Positions 27,926 through 42,218 are shown, counted from the first letter of the stretch. The stretch: 64,000 bases of DNA from Litomosoides sigmodontis (GCA_963070105.1 OY718806.1:207001-271000); one strand, 5' to 3'. The notes: generated by a model not told the origin, from the letters alone. Made by a program: numbers and translations.

Positions 27926-30640
27926 ATGCACACAGAGAGTTTAGATTTAGACGAAAATAAGGGTTGCCTTCTGCTTCTTCCAAGTTTGGTAGAATAATTT
28001 AATTTAATTGCATGCATCCGTGTCATGAATTGAGAAAACCAGCAGTAGTGGTAAGGGTTCGGAGGTTTGGAAGCTTAAGCATTTTTCCACTAATTGCTTC
28101 TTTTTCTTCTCTCTACCGCCCATCTGAGATAGTCTGAAGCTTTAAACAGTTTCAATAAACAAACAAAGAGCATCACATAAAAGACTGTTTTAGCGGGATG
28201 TACTTACTGCACTGCATTCAAAGACTAGTGCAGTGATTCATACACTGATGATTTGAAAACAGTGAGAAGTTAAAGTTAACGGGCAACGACAACATGCGCG
28301 GAGGAAGACAAGGATTGTTAGGTTCATGGCGAACTAATTTAGTGCTGACCGGCCAAATAACTATAAGCTCCGTCACTGAAACTTATTGCCACTTTAAATT
28401 TCGGACTAAGAAAAATTTAATTTTTGAAGTATTCTACCAAGAAGCACATATGCAACTGTTTCTTATGTTTCAGCTGAAAAGTATATCTCCATCCTATTTT
28501 GCCGTTAGTTGGGGCTAGCATTCAATATCCAACCGATGACGACATTCTTTGTACGACTTACCAAATTTGAAGTCCAACGATGCTAATTAATTCTAGATAA
28601 AGTAATCTGCAACAAATCATATTATCTAAGGCAACTATCCGGGTCAGTCGTAGGAGAAAATATGATGATTGTAACAAAATAATCTAGAAGATACAACAAA
28701 AATCTCCTTTATGTCCACTGAGTAAATAAAATGATTGCTGTTTTTGATTAAACGGAATTATTCTTTTCAGTGACACCCCGGACAGTCAATACATTACGCA
28801 TTGTTGATTCCATCGATTTTTGCCCTGTAAACTAGTAAACTTTTGTTAAGTTAATTTCACATCCGATAGCTAGAAAGGTCCACGTCAAAAATCCGAATTA
28901 GAAAGAGTTTCTCTAAAAGTGCTCTGGCATATTGAGGAACTTACTACGTATAACGGCGAACTACGATCAAAAAATTGGTGGGATAGACCGGCTTAAGGTG
29001 GCTTTATTAAATAACAATTAAGAAAGATGAAACTTAAGTGTGCCGATGGCATGACGATCTTAAAAAAAAAGTTATCAGTGACCGAATGGAAGGATCCCGC
29101 AAAGATCTGGCATGTTTAATTAGAGTACTTTACTAGCAGTATAAAACGTAGCTTATTTTGCCGCAAGCAATTAATCAAGACAGATAATTTACTTCACAAT
29201 TGCAACTGAAGGACTGATACAAGTAGCATCTGTCATTAGTTCATTCCTTGTAAAAAGCAGTCATTAAAATAAGCATAAAGATTACGTTTTTTAATCAAGT
29301 TTTTCATAAAAAGTTATTAAAATTCACGATTTTCGCTGAAATTAATCGCATTTTTTGATGTCGATAATTTCATCGTGTTCTAAATGCTGCTGTGGGAAGC
29401 GTGCAAAACAGAACTTTGCAGATATTATCCAACAGATGTAGAGTACAATACAGCGAAACCAGAAACGAAGTGCAGCTCACTCAAATGATTTCAATTTTGA
29501 TCTGGCATTCGTGGACACAGCTGATGAAGCAATGCAGAGGAGTCTGGTTAGTTTTTAAAGTTTTTAAAACTGATGGCATGAAAGGAAACAAACCGAGAAT
29601 TGAAATATCTAGAAATGAAAAAACTTGAATTAGCAGCATATAAAGCGCAAAGGAAATCCACGGACGTGTATTAACTATGAGTGGATAGCAAAAGCCAAGC
29701 TCACTTGCCGTCCACTTCACCCATAGCTTGCTGACATTCAAGATTTTCGTCTCCTCACCAATAGCATTGGGAACGGAACACTTTACATGAATTCAATGCA
29801 ATAAATCAATTTGTTTGGTGGCTCACCAATTTATGCTTCAAATGTTGTAGAAAAAGTGTTGCTGACAACCTATTCCATCCCGCTCCTTTATATTACCTGC
29901 TTAGTACTGAAAGCACTGTTATCACCATGTCGCCACGTACTGCCAATGCTCCTCAACATTATCACTCTTCCACAACATTTGAGGGCTGATAAAAAATTCA
30001 CTCCTCTCCTCCTAGCAGAGTAATTCCGAAAATTTTAGCCCACTATTCCATGCATGGCAATTACTCCCAATAACTTTCCGCCTGTTATCAAAGCTACTGA
30101 TTATCAGTCTGAGATTTCACTGCCAATTTTTTTAACTCCATTATGTCAGTGATCACCCAAGTGTTTAGTGTTTCTCATCGAAAAGACAAAATTGCATGTG
30201 AACTAAATTATAATGCTAAGAATTTTAAAAGAGGTACTGTAGCAGGTTAAACATGAACGGGATTTTCGAGGATACAGCAACTTGTTGCAGTTACAGCGGA
30301 AACAGCAGTGAAAGCCGAGGGGTTCGAGGATTCGTAGCAAAAGCAGGAAAAACGCAAGCTGTCAGTTGAAAGTAAGCGAGAAAGCCTAATGACCAATGGA
30401 GTTTGAATGGAGCAGTATTGCGCGATTTCCCTTCGTGACCAGTTGCAATGGGCAAACGGCAAAGTGAAAGGAAACTGTAACGGAAGCGGACGGGGTGGCT
30501 AGCTTACGCTGTGCAGTGATAGTTGTGAGCCAAGGAAAAGAAGCAGGCCGAACAGGTATGCTTTGATTTCAGAAAGGAAATGAAGAAAGTAATGGAGGCA
30601 CTACTGTGCGGCGACCGCTGCTGCCACAGTGACATCTCAT

Positions 30641-30685
30641 CTCACTCACTCACTCACTCACGCACGCACGCACTCACGCACTCAC
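30641..30685. repeat. (CTCA)/(CGCA) tetranucleotide repeat
   Basis: Consecutive CTCA units grade into CGCA and CTCA units. This is one of several simple repeats clustered at 30.6-31.6 kb. Confidence 0.9.
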
Positions 30686-30730
30686 CCAATAATAAAAAGT
30701 GCATATGAACCAGTCTCATCATCATACGCT

Positions 30731-30788
<58 letters not shown>
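30731..30788. repeat. (CTG)n/(CAG)n trinucleotide repeat
   Basis: About 19 triplets of GCT/CTG, with a single CTA interruption after the first seven. On the minus strand this reads CAG (Gln), AGC (Ser) or GCA (Ala) depending on frame. Confidence 0.95.
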
Positions 30789-30789
<1 letters not shown>

Positions 30790-30855
30790 CGACGATAAAG
30801 ACGGTTGTCGTCCGAGGAGGAGACCTTTAGGGATTGGCTCCCGATCAGAGCAGGC
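30736..30855 (-). CDS. Candidate orphan exon encoding poly-Ser or poly-Gln
   Basis: On the minus strand a good acceptor (TTATTTCAG) ends at 30856. It is followed by an open segment running into the CAG repeat and, in one frame, on to a GTATGA donor. That frame reads SQSLKVSSSDDNRLYRR followed by a serine run. A second frame reads ...LLLGRQPSLSSK followed by glutamines and meets a TAG within the repeat. No neighbouring exon was found, so it may be chance. Confidence 0.2.
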
Positions 30856-31093
30856 CTGAAATAATGATGCCAAAGTGATGGTGATGGTGATAATGATGGC
30901 AGAAGGAATGATCCAGCAGAAAGGCCTCCATTCTCCAGAAGGTACGTTGTGAAAAGCGCACACGCTACTTCCTATTCCTTTCTCCCCTTACTTACTTACT
31001 ACCGACTTAAGCATTTCGAATAGCAGCGACACAAACCATAGCAGCAGCAACCAACGGCATGGCATCGAACGGCCCTTCTGCCTTCGCTCGTTC

Positions 31094-31118
31094 TTCCATC
31101 CATCCATCCATCCATCCA
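31094..31118. repeat. (TCCA)n repeat
   Basis: About six copies of the TCCA/CCAT tetranucleotide. Confidence 0.9.
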
Positions 31119-31540
31119 CCTCGCTGCTCACACTTCCAATTTTCAGCCATCCTTCTAGATGCAACTCCAAACTGCTCCGTCACTTTTCTTATTAGGTTTC
31201 ACTTCCAGCCTCCTTACCTACCCTTCTTTCCACTTTCAGTTTCACTCTTCATTGCATTACCCGACAGACAGCTACGCGCTCTCCCTCTCTCTCTTCCTTT
31301 TATAGCATCCCCTCCCCTCTGGCTGCTTCGAGGGAAGCAGCTCTCATCGTCTGCATCACGCACCACCGGCTTCACTTCGATTCTGTGCATCGGCCGGGTT
31401 CCGCCTTCCATTCCAATCGTCTGGAGGTGTCACTGACATCGTCCAAACGTTTTCTCCGTTTCGGTGGGAATGAATTCATTCTTGTAAGCAGCACCAACCG
31501 ATGACTCACTCACTCGAATGGAACACTGTGCCTTACTCTT

Positions 31541-31580
31541 CACCATCACCATCACCATCGGCATCAGCATCAGCATCAGC
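31541..31580. repeat. (ACCATC)n-(GCATCA)n repeat
   Basis: Three CACCAT/ATCACC hexamers are followed by four GCATCA hexamers. Confidence 0.85.
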
Positions 31581-34500
31581 AAGGGAACACTGTTGCGGGA
31601 ACACCAGTTACCGCCTACCTACGTGTTATGATCGCATCGCTACCGCTGAATTTCCTGTGCTGAGAAGGAGATGGCATGGAGAACACGTGCCAGAGAAGTG
31701 AAAAGAGCCAGGTCGTCCTCATGCTACCTGGCAGCCATGAAATTGCACTACCACCCTCTCATATTCCTTTCTAAAAACAAATTACTTCCAAACAAAGAAA
31801 TCGAAGCAGTTAGTGCCACCAAATCCTCCAAACAAGAGGGGTTGGTGACGGAACAGTCTAGCAAAATGATCAAGTTTCAAGATTCAAGAACTTCCAATAA
31901 AGGCCAATCTTATTCTAAAATTGCTAGGACGCTCAAGGCGCAGACATCGGAGCACGCCAGAATTTATTTCAATGATCATTTGCCATTTATTCCATATGCT
32001 TTCAATACACTCACAGTTTGTCTGATGCTTTCGACTGCTTTTATTAAATTCCTTGAAAAAAAGGTATTTTTCCCTGTTGAGCGACCGTGTTTTTGCGAGA
32101 AAGTCTTGCAACAGGCGAAGAAAGCTTGGTAAAGCTACGTACCACATGAGAAAGAATGAGAAAGTAATTGATGTATAAACTCCAGCTGGTTTTGTAGTAG
32201 CAAAATCATCCTCCGGTGAAAGTTGCCTGCTTTCATTCGGGAGAAACAGTTGAAACCAGTTCTCCAGTGAAACCAGTTTCGAATGCAATGCCAAGCCTTT
32301 TCCTTCTTTTCGCTGAAGAAGAAAATCATTTTTTGCCAGGCCAAACGAATAACTGCGCGAAGCAATACCCTGCACTGGTCGATGCATGGTTGTTTTCTTT
32401 GTCAGTAATACTTGTCAAGAAAGTCTTTCTTCTCGCGCACTCACAAGAAAGCACATTGGAGTGGAAAGGGCAGAAACTGTAAATCAGTTGTTGAGGAAGT
32501 GCTGTGGAACGCAGAGTTCACGCAGAATCCTACAATCAAAGTGAAAGCAGACAGACATATGTCCGCTCTCCGCTTGCGCTAATGCAAGCAGGACAGGGGA
32601 CATGTTGAGGAGATAAGGAAAGGCGCCACTTGCCCATAGCAGGTGTCGCAGACAGTGTTGTCCACTCCACTGCTTCCTTCGCAGTGATTTCTTCCCGCTG
32701 GCATCAAACCAAGTAATAAGCATGTATCTATATGCTTGTTGCATAGCACATATGCACCATTCGGTGCTCGAAGACAGTCCGATTAATCTGAGTTTGTGCT
32801 GAGCCAGCCAGGACGCTTCAACCGATCGCAAATCGAAATTCCCCGAAAACATCGATGCTTCGGAATGTTAGCATTGGTTGGCCGCTCCCCAAACCAATGT
32901 GAATGTTTTATTAATGCCAAACACCTGGGAAGCAGTACAGATCTTGCTCCTTCTTCCCCCTCCCCCCTCTCATCCGCTAAACCACTGTACCCCGATCTCC
33001 TTCCAGCTCGCATTGCCGAACAGGCGGGGAAAGTACGTTCCCTGGAAATCATTCACCCGGAAGGGTCGTTCTAATTTCGCTTTTAGCTACTTTCAGTTTT
33101 TTTGCTTATTATTTGTAGCGAAACTTGTTTCCACCTCCCCATCTTCTCTCTATTCTTCCTACCGTCCCTTTACCAAATTTTCGCACTTCCCTTTTCCACG
33201 TGCCGTTTGCATATGAACCTGTTCAGCGAGAAGGTTCAGAAACTTTACTCTTAAATCCGCTAAATTAAAACATCAATTTGAAACCTAGTAAACCATGCTA
33301 AAATTGAACGATTGAACGACACGATCTGCTCTAAAAAAAAAAACTGAAGCTGAGGAAAACGTTTTTCATATAACGTATTCCCAAAGAAATTCAGATGCTC
33401 TCCATTCAATTTATTAAACGCTAACTTTACGACGATGTGCTCGCATTAGAGTGCAATTCCGGTCAACCATTTGAAATACTTTTAAGTGGGCATCAACTTG
33501 GCCGCATATCAAGTAACTGAAAATAAGTCAGTCAATCTATTGCTTTCAATCTGCTGAGAGTTTAAATGAATTTGCAGTGGTAACTGGAAATGATACACCA
33601 ACACAGCCTCAGCAGTTGAATTAAATTCATTTAACACTTCATATTCTTTGATTCCGAAAGTGGCGACCTTTTTTGGGAAAGATATGCTTAAGTTTCTTGA
33701 AGAATTATCCTCAGCACATTTCTTCCTCGAGACGTATTTTGCGAGAAATGGGGGTAGGTTGAGCTGATGATGTAGAAACTGGTCATAGGAAACTGAAATG
33801 GAATGAGACCATCAAAATGAAGAATTTGTTGTTGTAACACAATGAAGTTAAAGGTTATTGTATCAAAAACAACTTTCTCATTAATCAAAGTGAAACATTT
33901 CCCTTCCTTTATTGCATTTCCAGATCGAACTAGCTGTTGGTTGGATGTGAACTTATAATTGCTTGCAAGCATGGCCCGTTGGGAACTGTAATTTTTAAAT
34001 CATTTGATTTGATCTTAGCACTTTCCAACATCATCCACCCACACATTTTCATTTAATCTTTTTAGAATTCGGATTCTATTCGTTCATATTTCATATTCTA
34101 TTCATTATTCGCATTTGTTAATGCTGTCAACGTAAGCAGTAAATTTGAGGAAGGAAATTAGTCGCGAAGCAAGTTGAGGCCGTATCGATTATTTAAATTA
34201 TTCATTCATTCACTTATTAGAGTGAGTTTATCAGAGTGGCTGCACAACACTGAGTAGCAGAAGGTCAGGGAGAAAGCAAATAATTGTTCGATAAGTTGAG
34301 GATGAGTTATTAAGGGCACCAACATGGATTCACCAAACAGGGTTGGGATTGGAAAGAGGAACTCGCTATGATCCGAATTATAGCTTCGAGAGCACTGCAG
34401 AGTTGTAGTAATATCATTTCATCAAATCAATTGGATCAAAAATTCGTTGTTACGAGCGTACTTCATTACACCATAATTTAATGCTGTTAAATTATTACGA

Positions 34501-35223
34501 TGGGTTACACAAACTTAAAAACGTCTTTGCCAGAAACTGTTTGATTTCATTCCTCTTTATAACATATCAATCATATGATAAGCGTTGTGGAATGAATTGA
34601 ATGGATCGTTTTTCAATCAACCAGACAGAGAATCAGTTAATCATCTTTTTTTATTTATTCAGAAGTAAAAAATACAAGAAACAGAAAAATCAATTGTAGA
34701 TGCAAAGAAAATTTCACGAAGGAGACAAACAGGAAAAATAGCAGTATTATTTATTTACATTATGCCCAAAATATATAATGAATCACACCACTCAAAAAGC
34801 AGAACCAGTAAACAGTAGGAAAAACCAAAAAGTAGAGTGAAATTTACATCATGGAATTCAGCAATTTTATGATGCCAGAAATCAGTCATTAGTATAATAA
34901 AAGAAATTTTAATAATCCGGTTCACAGTTAAGAGCCTGGAAGGGGTTCTCCACTCCATACATCAAAAAACACCCAAATTGTTTTGGAATTAAAACGTCCG
35001 ACTAACTGATTAGCTGCAATTGAAATGGTACTGATATGCACAAATTTATGAAATGGTCAGAAACGGAGATCAGAATATGACTTCGACATTGGGAATTTCC
35101 GCCACAGACGACGAGCGAAAAAACCACTTTTGTTCCACCCTTCTTCTGGAAAATAAACAGCAGATTTTCAATTAGCGGTGAACAATTTATAACAAGTTAA
35201 AGCTCTTTAGACAATGAAATACT

Positions 35224-38200
35224 CTAGGATGATAGAAATCGAATTAATGTCTTTGATCGAAACAGACCATTTCGATCCTTATTTTCCATATTATTCTGGC
35301 TCGAAAAACGCTTATTTTTAACTAAGTTGCCAACGCGTGCACGATCCCGCATCATAGTCTGTTGAGTCTTGAAAAGAGAAATAAAAATAAATTTTTCGAA
35401 GTAGTAATTTTTATCAATCATTCTATAATGATATAAATAAACACCGGAAGTATTCGTGCTGTCTAGCAATGAAAACAGGCAGAAATAGAATTTAACCAAA
35501 CTTCGATACACTGATGATTTGTTATAAAATTGACACCTGTATTGCGCCAAGTGTAGCTACCGGATCGATTTGTACATAGACGATACGGGAAACTTCGGTT
35601 GATTTTTGGGGTAAATTTCTGCTACTTTTGGTTTCCAAATTACAGTAACTTCCTGAAAGTGAGACCGCTGTTGTGCACAATGGTATTGCCTGGGAATTTT
35701 CGGCATTCTTGTCCCTTGCTATTGTTAAGGAATTCTGAAAACATCGAATTCCTAACAACTTGGACTTCATCTAATCGAATGTGATTTTCCAGTACTCTGA
35801 AATTCTAGACGGAAACATCTAGAACTATAGAAAAGACTATTCCGTCAGATTACACTTTAAAATGCAATATTCTGTGTTGAAGGTAAGGATTGAAGGTAAA
35901 GTTTACATTGTGTAGATGATTACAGTAAAAACCAAGAAAAAGAACTGTATTTTTTTATGACTTATGAAAACTTTACCCTCAATCCTTCGCTCCCATCCTT
36001 CGGTGGTCCTTTCACTTTCTGCAGCAAATCCGTTCTTCTTAATGCTGGGGAAAGACCTTCATTTTTTTCGATAGATTGTCGATCAGATATCCTTGCTAAG
36101 CTGAAATGTTACTTCTCTTGAACCAACCGAGGAACTAACAAAATAAAACGTTATGTCTGACTCCATTGTAAAACTAATTTCTAAACCTAACATTTGAAAC
36201 GTGCCACTATGAATGAAAATAGATAATCTAACTTCACAGCATTGTAGCATTCATCGATGGTTGGTATGACTGTCTCCACCTGCGATTTCCGACTGTTGTT
36301 CGATAAGCAAGATTTTGTAACATGTGAGGCATCAAAAGTTGACCAAGTCGAGGATACGTTTTCCGACAACGTTGTCCATACTGAATGGCTGAAATGAATT
36401 TGTTCATTTTCATACTATGAAAAATCAAAACCCAAGACACGAAAGAAATTCATAACAAAAGTTTGAGATAAGTTTTTTTTATAAATATGGTCCAGATTTA
36501 CAAAATTCTCAAGATTTTTGCGAAAAATCGAAATATTTCGCATAAATATTTTAATTGTGACGTCATTTAGATATAAGAAGCAATTAAAAATCAAGTAAAA
36601 TAAAAAACCCTAGTAGTACCTAGACAGATTTGTTGGACTTCCTCTGTCTGTGAATCCTGAATTTCGCCGTTCAGCTTCAAGTAAACGGGCTCGACTCTTT
36701 TTCACCGCAGTTTCAATACTGTCAATGACAGATCCCGTGCATTTAGCATCTTCTAGATTGAAGTGATTAGCGGATCGTTCACCGTCATACTTCTAAAAAC
36801 TTAGTATGGTATAAACAAGCCGAAATATTTCATTTTCTCATTAGTGTGTTATCTTTGGTATGCTTGACTGTTTGCATTTATCACCGTAAATTTTAACATT
36901 GTTTAAAGTTTATTTAAAATCCTGAAAGTACAAAATTGATTTTGCAGTAGAACAATGAATCTAACCAAACACAGTTTAAAATCAAGGATTTTCACATACC
37001 GAAAATGAACCTGAAATCGATTTCTGTAGACTTTTTGTGAGTATGTTGCGAGCATGCATAAGGCTGAACTTCTTAGGTGGTAATTTGATTAGACCAGGCA
37101 ATCCATTCATAGACTGTGCAGATAAGGATGAGCTAAGACCTATAAAAAATATGAAGGAGTGCAGTGTTGAGAATTTAATACCAACGCCAGACAATGAATT
37201 CAGTTACGTAACATTATAAACTTTCTGAAATTATGGTTGTGAGTGGTATATGGGATCATGAAAAACACCAACCGGGGTCAGAGAAGGAATGTAACAATTA
37301 CTATTCATTCATAAATCAACGGATTGATAATGTTGTCTGTACCGATTAAGAATAAAACATAATAAATGCTTCTTTGATCACATGAACTCCTTCCTGTTAA
37401 CTTACGGTTCGCCCACTTTTTTCTTTGTTTTTCTTTAAACCATTAAATAAATCATTCAATTCCAAAAAATATACACCACTAACCTTGTGTTGTGAATTCT
37501 GGTTCTTGTAAGCCGTCAGGTACTCTTTCAACTTGGTTGGTGTCATCAGTAGATGATACCGCTGCCTGCAAATTCCGAGCTAGCAAATACGAAAGAAATC
37601 GAAAAAAATGCAAAATGAACAAAGTAAATGAGGATTAAAACTAACAGTCGCTTCGTGGTGCAACACAGCCGGTAATGCTAATTTATCCAAAGATGCCGAA
37701 AACTGAAAAGAAATTAAACACGAATGTAAATTAATTAACTAGTTAAACAATATATATATATATATATCATTTAAGTTAGTGCTTGTACCGCTAAAAGTGC
37801 CTACATAAAACAAAGCAGTTCGTATGAAGTGAATCAAACTTTGTATGTAACTAAAACCGTTTTTCTACTCAGCATACGATGAAACCGACTTATATTATTC
37901 ATTTACTTTGCAAGCATTCAAATCATTAATCGATTTCCTCACACCACCGATAATACGTTTCGCACGGTTCCAATTTTTTTCTCGTGACGAATTTAAATAT
38001 CTAGATTCCATTCCCAATGATCTTGAACGTTTTGGAAGACGCCTACCGGAAACAATTATGGAACATTAGGCACAACTGAACTGAATATTTATTTCAAAGC
38101 ATAATTAATTGAAATTGGTTTTCTTTTTCGTTACAAAATCAAAACTTCGTGCTTCCCTGTAGTTTTATTGCAATAGTAATGATACACTATACTGTAGAAA

Positions 38201-39247
38201 TATAATGACTCAAAACAAACAACTGTGCCAAAATTGTTGGACTATAATGTAGCTGAATAACTGATACAACTGTAAGTGCCAGCTTAAAGAATTCACAGAA
38301 TGGTCTAGTGCCACTAAAACATGAATACAGTATTGAGAACCGGTAGAGTCAATTTTCTCGTATCGCACCGTACACTGTATGCGATAGCACCAGACCAAAA
38401 TTCCAGTTGATTGGGTCAAATGAGATTTGTTTTAAGAAAATTGATAAAAACAAACCCAGACTGCCTCCGAAAGCTACCGCACTCGTGATGTTTGCTCCCA
38501 GTATTACTTTTCCTTTCTTGCTTTAAAAATCGCCCTTTAGTTTCTTTGTCATTAACAATACACCACTTCCGATTACGCATAGATATCTCTCTCTAAAACA
38601 TTTCCAACTGTTGTATGGTCGGGGTGTTTGCTTACTAAAAATCCTGGTATAAACGTGTTATTTGAGATATTTCCACGAAATCTATCAATCAAAAGGCAGA
38701 ATGTTGCAAATTTTACGACCCAAAGGGCTTGTCTCCTTAATAGTTATTAAAAAAAACGCCAGCAATCACCCAACTAAGATACCTTAGTCATCGTTCGACC
38801 AGTAATTTTTAGTACTGAGTGATCTATATATTAGTAGCTTACAGTGCTATATGACATCATCAATGGTATTGTTTCATTTATTCTTGTTTTATCTGATCGA
38901 ATTAGCTATTCCACCAAAAAAATTTTTTTATCATTTTGCAAAATGTCTTGAACGAATTTTCGGAATTTCATTTGATAAATTCAAATATAACTAACCCCAC
39001 GAGTGATTTCATCACTCAGTGGCTTTGGCCAGCTATCCGCACGTGACAAGGTCTTAGTTGATATACCAGTGTTGGAGAATATTGGAAGCTTGCGATCTCT
39101 GACGGATGAACTGAGCAGGACATCGGATGATTTTTCCCAATGTCCAACGGATAACACGGAAGGTTCACTCTGCGAATGCAGACATTCCTCACCTATATCA
39201 TTTGCATAGGGCACACAACACGATACCATCGATGGAGCATTAGCTGG

Positions 39248-39332
<85 letters not shown>

Positions 39333-42218
39333 CTATGCATTGCGAGAAGTGGGAATTGAAAACTCCCCAAACTCTCTACTTGAACCAAAGCCCCACGCTA
39401 CACACTATCTTAGTATGAGCCTACTGAGCAGTGTCACATGCCGATACTACGCAGTGGGCGTATTATATTATTTTTTCGTCGCCCGGTATGACTCGTCCAA
39501 ATGGTAGTCGGACTAGTGTCCTACTTATAAATCACTTTAATGGCATATGAATAGTACAGAACCAAGAAAAGGTAGTGATCTCAATGTACTACACGATTTT
39601 AGGATTTTAGTATAGTTTTCCGGATGCAATACACATGTACCATTCTGTAATGACTGAGTATTTGCATGCGCCACTTACACAATGGAGGGAATCTAGGATC
39701 AGCCACCACGTTGACATACGAAGCCTGAGCACCAATCAGAGACACTGCAAGTAGAAACAGCGTTTTGTTCAGTTAATCAGTGCAAAGCTCTCCAGAAGAA
39801 AATTTTGAAATCGAAACTTCAAAAAAAATTTAATGTTACTTCATGGCATTTGGCATAGTGTTCTCATGGATATGTTCAAGGATTAATTTGAATGAACTGA
39901 AGTTAGGATAAAAATACCTGATGTTTTTGATTTGCGGCTCGAACTTCGATGAATATTTCTGCAACAAAATGAGGAGTACCATGTTTGCCTATTTACATTC
40001 TCCAAAAACCAACAAAAATTCCAGTTGATAGCAAAGTCAAGAAATTTTTTCGCCCTAAATCTATTAATTTTCACGAAAGAAAAACTTACGAAAGACCAAG
40101 TTGATTTATATCGGGATTTTGAATGCTAAATGTACTGGAATGCTGGATTCCTGTTTGTGAAGAATCAGCAAACTTATCCTCATACCACAATCCATCACCT
40201 TCTTTTTGCTTCATGAATGCGGTAAGTAAACCCTAAATTAAGAAATTACCAAATAAAGGTATTGTTATTGAAGGGAATGCAGCTACAACGCCAAACGACA
40301 CATTTTTAAACTGACGTGGTAATAGGGAGCAGATCCAAGCCATGGATCAAATACCTCATGCATTTAAATCCGATCTGTGTCCATTACGTTCAGACAGTGC
40401 ATTCTCGGACTTGCGTCAATTAGTAATGCTATCGCACTCCACTGCTGTTTGAATAACCTAAAAAGTCATTGAAAAGTGAAATTCATAAATTGCAATACAG
40501 CACTACAGCAACTTACAGGTTTATTAGCCAAATTATAGTGCTTCTCGAGGAGCTGTATTCTTCCACAAACCAGCGAATACATGCCATCATCCAAACCACT
40601 TCTATCATTTGCGAAAAATTGCAACTTATTGTCGTTAAAACAAACCCGAATGATTTCACTCAGAAACCAGAAACCTATCAAACGTTGTGGGTAACCATCA
40701 ACAAGTGCAATACGGCCATCCTAAAATGCATTATTTTTGAAAAATCCAGAACGGACCTTTTCAGGTACACAACCTTTTCCTTTTACATTCATTTTTCTCC
40801 CTTTCCCTTATCTAGCAAATTCGGTAGTTTTACGTCAAAGGATTGGTAGATTACGATTAAATTTCAAAAGCTAACATGTATATGAAGTCGAACTTCGCAA
40901 TTTAACGATTCATATGCGCGGCTTGATTCAGGTGCATCCACTAGTTGCGCATAGAATAATGAACCTGAAATTTACATATGTATTTATAAAATGATAGAGA
41001 AATAAATTTCCGAAAAAATGCAGAACGAAAAAGTAAACTGTTGATTAACAATCCATTCGTCAGCTGGTCCTAGTTTTTAAAACTAACAAAAGGATTTTTT
41101 TTGACCGATAGTCCTCTACAAAGAGTTCTTGTGATAGATTGGCTTGTATTGAAATCATTGCTATTTGAATACTTTCAAGTTTATATTACCACTAGGAAAT
41201 CACACTTCACTTGATGAATTAAAGGAGAAATTGTGCAATGAAGGCTGTTAAAGGCTGTTGCTCCCATTAAAACCTCTAAGCTGCCCCCATGAGAAATTCC
41301 AGTTAAGCTACTCATGTCTCAATCCACCAGCAAAACAAATTTTGGAAGGTGCTCTGTGTTCGTGTTAGTTGTACAACAAGCATAATTATTGCACAAATGA
41401 TCATTGATATCAACGTATCGAACAAATGGAGCTGAGCAGACGAACTCGATCCCTTTCGGATTCGAATGAAAATCAAGCGACTGAGTTGATAAATAGTCCT
41501 ATAACCATTGTACAGGCGGGATCAACTCGCAACTACTGGTAGTAGAAAACACTCCATCCACCCTCGCAAGCAGTATTTTTTTTACTACAGTCTGGTCATG
41601 CTTCAATATGTCTTTCTCGTTAATACTTCTACATCTTGTTGAGGTAAACATTCATTCCATAAGGATGGAATCTGATAGTTTTCAGCAAATGAAAGCTGAA
41701 CAAAAGGAAACTGCATTGATGCATTAACCAACCAGAAAATTGGACTAACAGAACACATATTAAAACATGAAATAAACAAAACAACATCAAAACAGATTAC
41801 CGAAGCGCAGTAATACTGAATTACAGAAAGAGACAAATAAAACAAGGCAAAAGTAATAACCTTTGAAGCAGGTGTGATAAATCCAAGTTTCCCACATTGT
41901 TAATATTTCAGCTGCTTGAAATGAAACAGTTAAAATGTCTGGTTGTGTAATAACACACATCGTATTGTTTTGTTTTTTCAATTCAAAACCTAAAAAAAAT
42001 TACCATCAAAGGTAATATCATCCATATAGCTATAAGTACAGCACGAGTTTCTTAAAAGCAAAGAGGAAGAGCCAACCTGTTTCGAGACCGACAAAGGTGC
42101 CAAGTGATATCGCTGAGGTTTCATTGTTTTTTAAACGTCGTTTGTGATTTTTGTAAACATAAAGTACAACGACGCTGATATCGTTCGGTTGTGAACATAG
42201 TAAGTAACACCGCGTCCA
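35224..42218 (-). CDS. dok-7: DOK-7-like PH and PTB domain adaptor (N-terminus not found)
   Basis: Minus-strand exons: 42218-42077, 41989-41861, 40964-40876, 40720-40517, 40232-40090, 39958-39918, 39744-39679, 39243-39001, 38634-38577, 38042-37907, 37702-37646, 37565-37484, 37139-37000, 36792-36620, 36388-36238, 35734-35537, 35367-35224; 731 aa. The first two encode most of a PH domain: WTRCYLLC, a basic LYVYKNHKRR strand, GLETG, then a strand ending TVSFQAAEILTMWETWI. Exons 3-4 give an IRS-type PTB domain (LVDGYPQRLIGFWFLSEIIR, LQFFANDRSG). The PH-PTB tandem and these blocks match DOK-7, the cytoplasmic activator of the muscle receptor kinase MuSK in vertebrates. The tail is long, Ser-rich and poorly conserved, like other DOK tails. 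Weak points: the exon(s) before the first tryptophan are missing, the small exon 38634-38577 was chosen because it restores the frame (exon 8 then ends at a weak GTGGGG donor), and the exon ending 36238 uses GTGAAG. The role in nematodes is inferred only. Confidence 0.75.
37750..37767. repeat. Short (TA)n tract in an intron
   Basis: Nine TA units lie within an intron of the DOK-7-like gene. Confidence 0.9.
39250..39329. repeat. (TA)40 microsatellite adjoining a splice acceptor
   Basis: About 80 uninterrupted bases of alternating TA. On the minus strand it ends immediately before TTTCCAG, the acceptor of the exon starting at 39243, so it occupies the position of the polypyrimidine tract. Confidence 0.97.

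Larger units (their letters stand above)
25258..35223. other. Gene-poor 10 kb interval with microsatellite-rich island
   Basis: No multi-exon gene could be assembled on either strand. The 30.2-33.1 kb part is visibly GC-richer, with several simple repeats and longer chance frames (for example 31671-32132 + and 31884-32387 -) lacking motifs. A candidate poly-Ser/poly-Gln exon is listed separately. The remainder is AT-rich without recognisable features. Confidence 0.5.

Noticed and set aside
30629..30859. Plus-strand poly-cysteine frame
   Set aside because: It is a reading of the CTG repeat with no splice or family support.
31671..32387. Long frames of about 150-170 codons on opposite strands
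   Set aside because: They overlap each other, have no motif or splice context, and lie in a GC-richer island where longer chance frames are expected.
39176..39418. Alternating Ile/Tyr open frames on both strands
   Set aside because: They are translations of the (TA)n microsatellite, not protein.
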